A stretch of 64,000 nt of DNA, taken from assembly GCA_036381475.1 (NCBI GenBank), contig DASVCT010000262.1, positions 1 to 64,000 on the forward strand, given 5' to 3'. The position numbers and the translations under genes are program-made. Source of the DNA: ZC4RG29 sp036381475 (lineage in GTDB: Bacteria; Bacteroidota; Bacteroidia; Cytophagales; Cyclobacteriaceae). Shown here piece after piece: positions 61,520-64,000 of the stretch (position 1 is the stretch's first letter; every line of letters starts with the position of its first letter). The notes beneath the pieces were generated by a model. That model saw only the letters and a list, made by a program, of their open reading frames with translations. It ran no database searches and was not told the DNA's origin.

Positions 61520-63493
61520 CTAAAATTTCATCAACTCTCTGATTCCGGCCCTCAAGCGTCCTTTTGGCAGGAAGTTCTGCTCCAAAGCGGGGGCGAATGG
61601 AACAGGGGTGTCCAGCGAGGCTATGCGAAATACCGGCGCATCCAGGTGTTTAAAGCACGTTTCGGCGATCCAGGCCGCCAATTCAGCCCCTATCCCCCCT
61701 GTTAACGTATCTTCATGCAGTATCAGTACGCGGCCGGTCTTTTTCACGGTGGCACCGACCGTTTCCTTGTCCCACGGAAGCAAGGTGCGTAAGTCGACAA
61801 TTTCGGCATCGATGCCCATTGCGTCAACTGCTTCGCGCGCCCAGTGCACGCCCATCCCGTATGTGATAATGGAGATGTCGTTGCCCGGGCGATCGATCTT
61901 TGCCTTGCCGATTTCTACCGTGTAATATTCCGCCGGCACCGGCCCGTTCAAAGAGCGGTACAGATACTTATGCTCGAAGTACATCACCGGGTTGGGATCT
62001 TCGAATGCGGCGCAAAGCAAACCTTTCGCGTCGTAAGGCGTTGCCGGATACACAATCTTCAATCCGGGTGTATGAAAAAACCACGCCTCGGTGCTTTGTG
62101 AGTGAAAGGGTCCCGCGGCTGTACCCGCTCCGGTAGGCATGCGGATCACCACGTCGGCGGACTGGCCCCATCGCCAGTGCACCTTAGCCAGATTGTTCAC
62201 GATCTGGTTGAACCCTTCGGTAACGAAGTCGGCAAACTGCATCTCCACCATGGCCTTCATTCCCTTAATGGCCAGGCCAAGTGCTGCTCCCACCACGGCA
62301 GCTTCACATAGCGGCGTGTTGCGCACCCGGTCTTCGCCAAAGCGCTTCAACAATCCATCCGTGACCTTGAAGACGCCGCCGTACGCTGCGATGTCCTGAC
62401 CCATCAGCACCAGGTTCGGAAAGCGTTCCATACACTGCAGAAGTCCCTCCGATATGGCGTCAATAAACCTGCGTTCCGGATAATCGCCGTGCGGTGGATT
62501 AGTCTGAGGCGTCGCGACCGGAGCATAAACGTCGGCCAGTTCGCGTTCCGTGTCGGGTTCGATGGGTGGTTCAGAAAACGCTTTCATCGCCGACTCGATC
62601 TCATTCCGAATATTTGCACGGATGGCCGCGATCTCATCTTTTCGGGCGATCTTCGCTTTGATCAGAAAGGCCTCATAGTTTTCGATCGGGTCTTTTGTTT
62701 TCCACTCATCAAACAGCGACGCCGGCACGTATCGTGTGCCCGAAGCCTCTTCATGACCGCGCATGCGGAATGTCATGCATTCAACAAGTACCGGCGCGGG
62801 ACGTTCACGGATGCGGGAGGCGAGATCGCGAATAGTCTTATATACTTCCAGGATGTTGTTGCCGTCGATGGTCATACCTTCGATGCCATACCCGGATGCT
62901 TTGGCCGCAAGAGACGAACACTTGAACTGCTGAGAATTCGGCGTTGATAGCCCGTAGCCATTATTCTCGATAATAAAAATCGCAGGCAGATCCCAAACCG
63001 CGGCAAGGTTGACCGCTTCATGGAAGTCGCCCTCGCTCGTGCCTCCGTCGCCATTGAAGACAACCGTGACCTTATGTTCGCGCCTGATCTTGTGTGCCAG
63101 CGCGACGCCTGCGGCAACGCCGTTCTGAGGCCCGAGGTGAGAAATCATTCCGACGATATGATGGTCGTGAGAGCCGAAATGAAAGGACCGGTCTCTCCCT
63201 TTCGTGAATCCGCCTGCGGTTCCCTGCCATTGGGCAAATAGACGCTCTAACGGCACGCCGCGGACGGTGAACACACCGAGATTTCGGTGCATGGGAAAGA
63301 TGTATTCGTCGGGCTCGAGTGCGGCAGCGACGCCAACAGCGATAGCTTCCTGGCCGATGCCACTGAACCATTTGCTGATCCTGTTCTGACGGAGCAGGAT
63401 GAGCATCTTTTCTTCGATCAGCCTGGGGCGAAGCAGGTGCTCGAACAAGGCAACAAGCTCCTGGTCTGATAGTCCTTCCCGGTTGTACTCCAT
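61520..63493 (-). CDS. 2-oxo acid dehydrogenase E1, alpha/beta fusion
   Basis: A 657-residue fused E1; ATG 63493 is preferred to a GTG at 63517. The alpha half (about 1-320) has the thiamin diphosphate fold with GDGGTSEGDFHEAVNLAAVWDLPAIFIIENNGYGLSTP; the beta half (about 340-657) has EDRVRNTPLCEAAVVGAALGLAIKGMKAMVEMQFADFVTEGFNQIV. Such fused subunits act in branched-chain 2-oxo acid or similar dehydrogenase complexes. It uses thiamin diphosphate, the product linked to the riboswitch receptor. No E2 or E3 gene is nearby. Confidence 0.94.
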   Translation of the reverse strand: MEYNREGLSDQELVALFEHLLRPRLIEEKMLILLRQNRISKWFSGIGQEAIAVGVAAALEPDEYIFPMHRNLGVFTVRGVPLERLFAQWQGTAGGFTKGRDRSFHFGSHDHHIVGMISHLGPQNGVAAGVALAHKIRREHKVTVVFNGDGGTSEGDFHEAVNLAAVWDLPAIFIIENNGYGLSTPNSQQFKCSSLAAKASGYGIEGMTIDGNNILEVYKTIRDLASRIRERPAPVLVECMTFRMRGHEEASGTRYVPASLFDEWKTKDPIENYEAFLIKAKIARKDEIAAIRANIRNEIESAMKAFSEPPIEPDTERELADVYAPVATPQTNPPHGDYPERRFIDAISEGLLQCMERFPNLVLMGQDIAAYGGVFKVTDGLLKRFGEDRVRNTPLCEAAVVGAALGLAIKGMKAMVEMQFADFVTEGFNQIVNNLAKVHWRWGQSADVVIRMPTGAGTAAGPFHSQSTEAWFFHTPGLKIVYPATPYDAKGLLCAAFEDPNPVMYFEHKYLYRSLNGPVPAEYYTVEIGKAKIDRPGNDISIITYGMGVHWAREAVDAMGIDAEIVDLRTLLPWDKETVGATVKKTGRVLILHEDTLTGGIGAELAAWIAETCFKHLDAPVFRIASLDTPVPFAPALEQNFLPKGRLRAGIRELMKF

Positions 63494-63549
63494 GGCGCGT
63501 GACGCCGCCAATTTCACAAAATAAAGTCAAGTTGTGAGGTTGTTCTTAT

Positions 63550-63557
63550 TATTTTTG
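63550..63557 (+). promoter_or_regulatory. Bacteroidota -7 element (TATTTTTG) for the M16 peptidase
   Basis: TATTTTTG matches TAnnTTTG and ends 6 bases before the ATG at 63564, in the divergent spacer with the E1 gene. The transcript would have almost no leader. Confidence 0.5.
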
Positions 63558-63563
63558 CCCCCT

Positions 63564-64000
63564 ATGATTCGGTATGAGGCGTTTACCCTGGACAATGGGC
63601 TGCGTGTAATCGTGCATGAGGATTCCTCAGTGGAAATCGCCGTCATGAACATCATGTATGACGTGGGTTCGCGGGATGAACAGCCGGACAAGACAGGATT
63701 CGCCCACTTGTTCGAACATCTGATGTTTGGCGGTTCCGCTAACATTCCTTCATACGACGAACCGCTACAGCGCGTAGGTGGAGAAAGCAATGCATTCACG
63801 AACACGGATGTCACCAACTATTACCTGACGGTACCTGCTGCGAATATCGAAACGGGATTCTGGCTTGAGAGCGATCGTATGCTGAGCCTTTCCTTCGATC
63901 CGGAAGTACTCGAAGTACAGCGAAAGGTGGTCATCGAAGAATTCAAGCAAAACTATCTCAACCAACCTTATGGCGATGTTTGGCTGAAGCTCAGACCTCT
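63564..64000 (+). CDS. M16 family zinc peptidase, N-terminal part
   Basis: The first 145 residues of a gene cut by the window end. It opens TLDNGLRVIVHEDSS and has the inverted zinc motif HLFEHLMFGG (HxxEH) at about residues 52-56, with the third ligand glutamate region in VVIEEFKQNY. M16 peptidases degrade peptides or process proteins; many Bacteroidota members are periplasmic or outer-membrane, but no signal peptide is seen at this start. It is divergent from the E1 gene. Confidence 0.92.
   Translation, partial: MIRYEAFTLDNGLRVIVHEDSSVEIAVMNIMYDVGSRDEQPDKTGFAHLFEHLMFGGSANIPSYDEPLQRVGGESNAFTNTDVTNYYLTVPAANIETGFWLESDRMLSLSFDPEVLEVQRKVVIEEFKQNYLNQPYGDVWLKLRP

Overview
This window looks like chromosomal DNA of a Bacteroidota bacterium, probably from the class Cytophagia; the genus cannot be read from sequence alone. 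Supporting signs are type IX secretion (T9SS) C-terminal sorting domains, a PorZ homologue, SusC-style motifs, a CcoN-CcoO fusion oxidase, a Bacteroidota-type purH, and promoters of the form TAnnTTTG placed just ahead of starts that mostly lack Shine-Dalgarno sequences. Both ends cut genes: a sodium:alanine symporter on the left and an M16 peptidase on the right.

Layout. 1-7.9 kb: end of a symporter, tRNA-Val(UAC), a trehalose synthesis/GH15 pair (otsAB fusion plus GH15), an SDR enzyme, a secreted nucleotide phosphodiesterase, a cupin, and tRNA-Lys(CUU) and tRNA-Val(GAC) separated by a simple-sequence inverted repeat. 7.9-16.3 kb: a secreted sugar dehydrogenase with a T9SS domain, an ECF sigma factor with a fused anti-sigma-like/TonB protein opposite a VWA lipoprotein-like gene, a second ECF sigma factor with a zinc-finger partner, gmk, nadD and a decayed gene fragment. 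16.3-24.8 kb: a complete minus-strand cbb3 oxidase operon (ccoI, ccoS, ccoNO, ccoQ, ccoP, ccoG, ccoH, TauE/SafE). 24.8-30.3 kb: a secreted protein, recO, porZ, tdk and an unknown gene. 30.4-35.9 kb: the rod-shape operon mreB-mreC-mreD-mrdA-rodA. 36-47.3 kb: housekeeping genes (purH, nitrilase, aminotransferase, def, ruvX, DHFR-like, hemerythrin, ctpA, hmgA, purN, ubiA-like). 47.5-50.1 kb: a TonB-dependent receptor preceded by a TPP riboswitch, so probably a thiamin-type receptor. 50.2-57.6 kb: BCCP, pyrH, frr, ppc, a 2OG oxygenase and chrA. 57.7-64 kb: tonB, an outer-membrane barrel, a large very basic repeat protein, an E1 alpha/beta fusion and the M16 peptidase.

Most of the window is ordinary core genome with no phage, IS element, CRISPR array or defence island visible. 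The less ordinary parts are the ECF/TonB/VWA locus, in which two divergent genes each carry a different piece of a SusC N-terminus; the 724-residue basic repeat protein of unknown role; the riboswitch-controlled receptor; the DUF5686-like gene remnant next to nadD; and several short-repeat or inverted-repeat intergenic elements.
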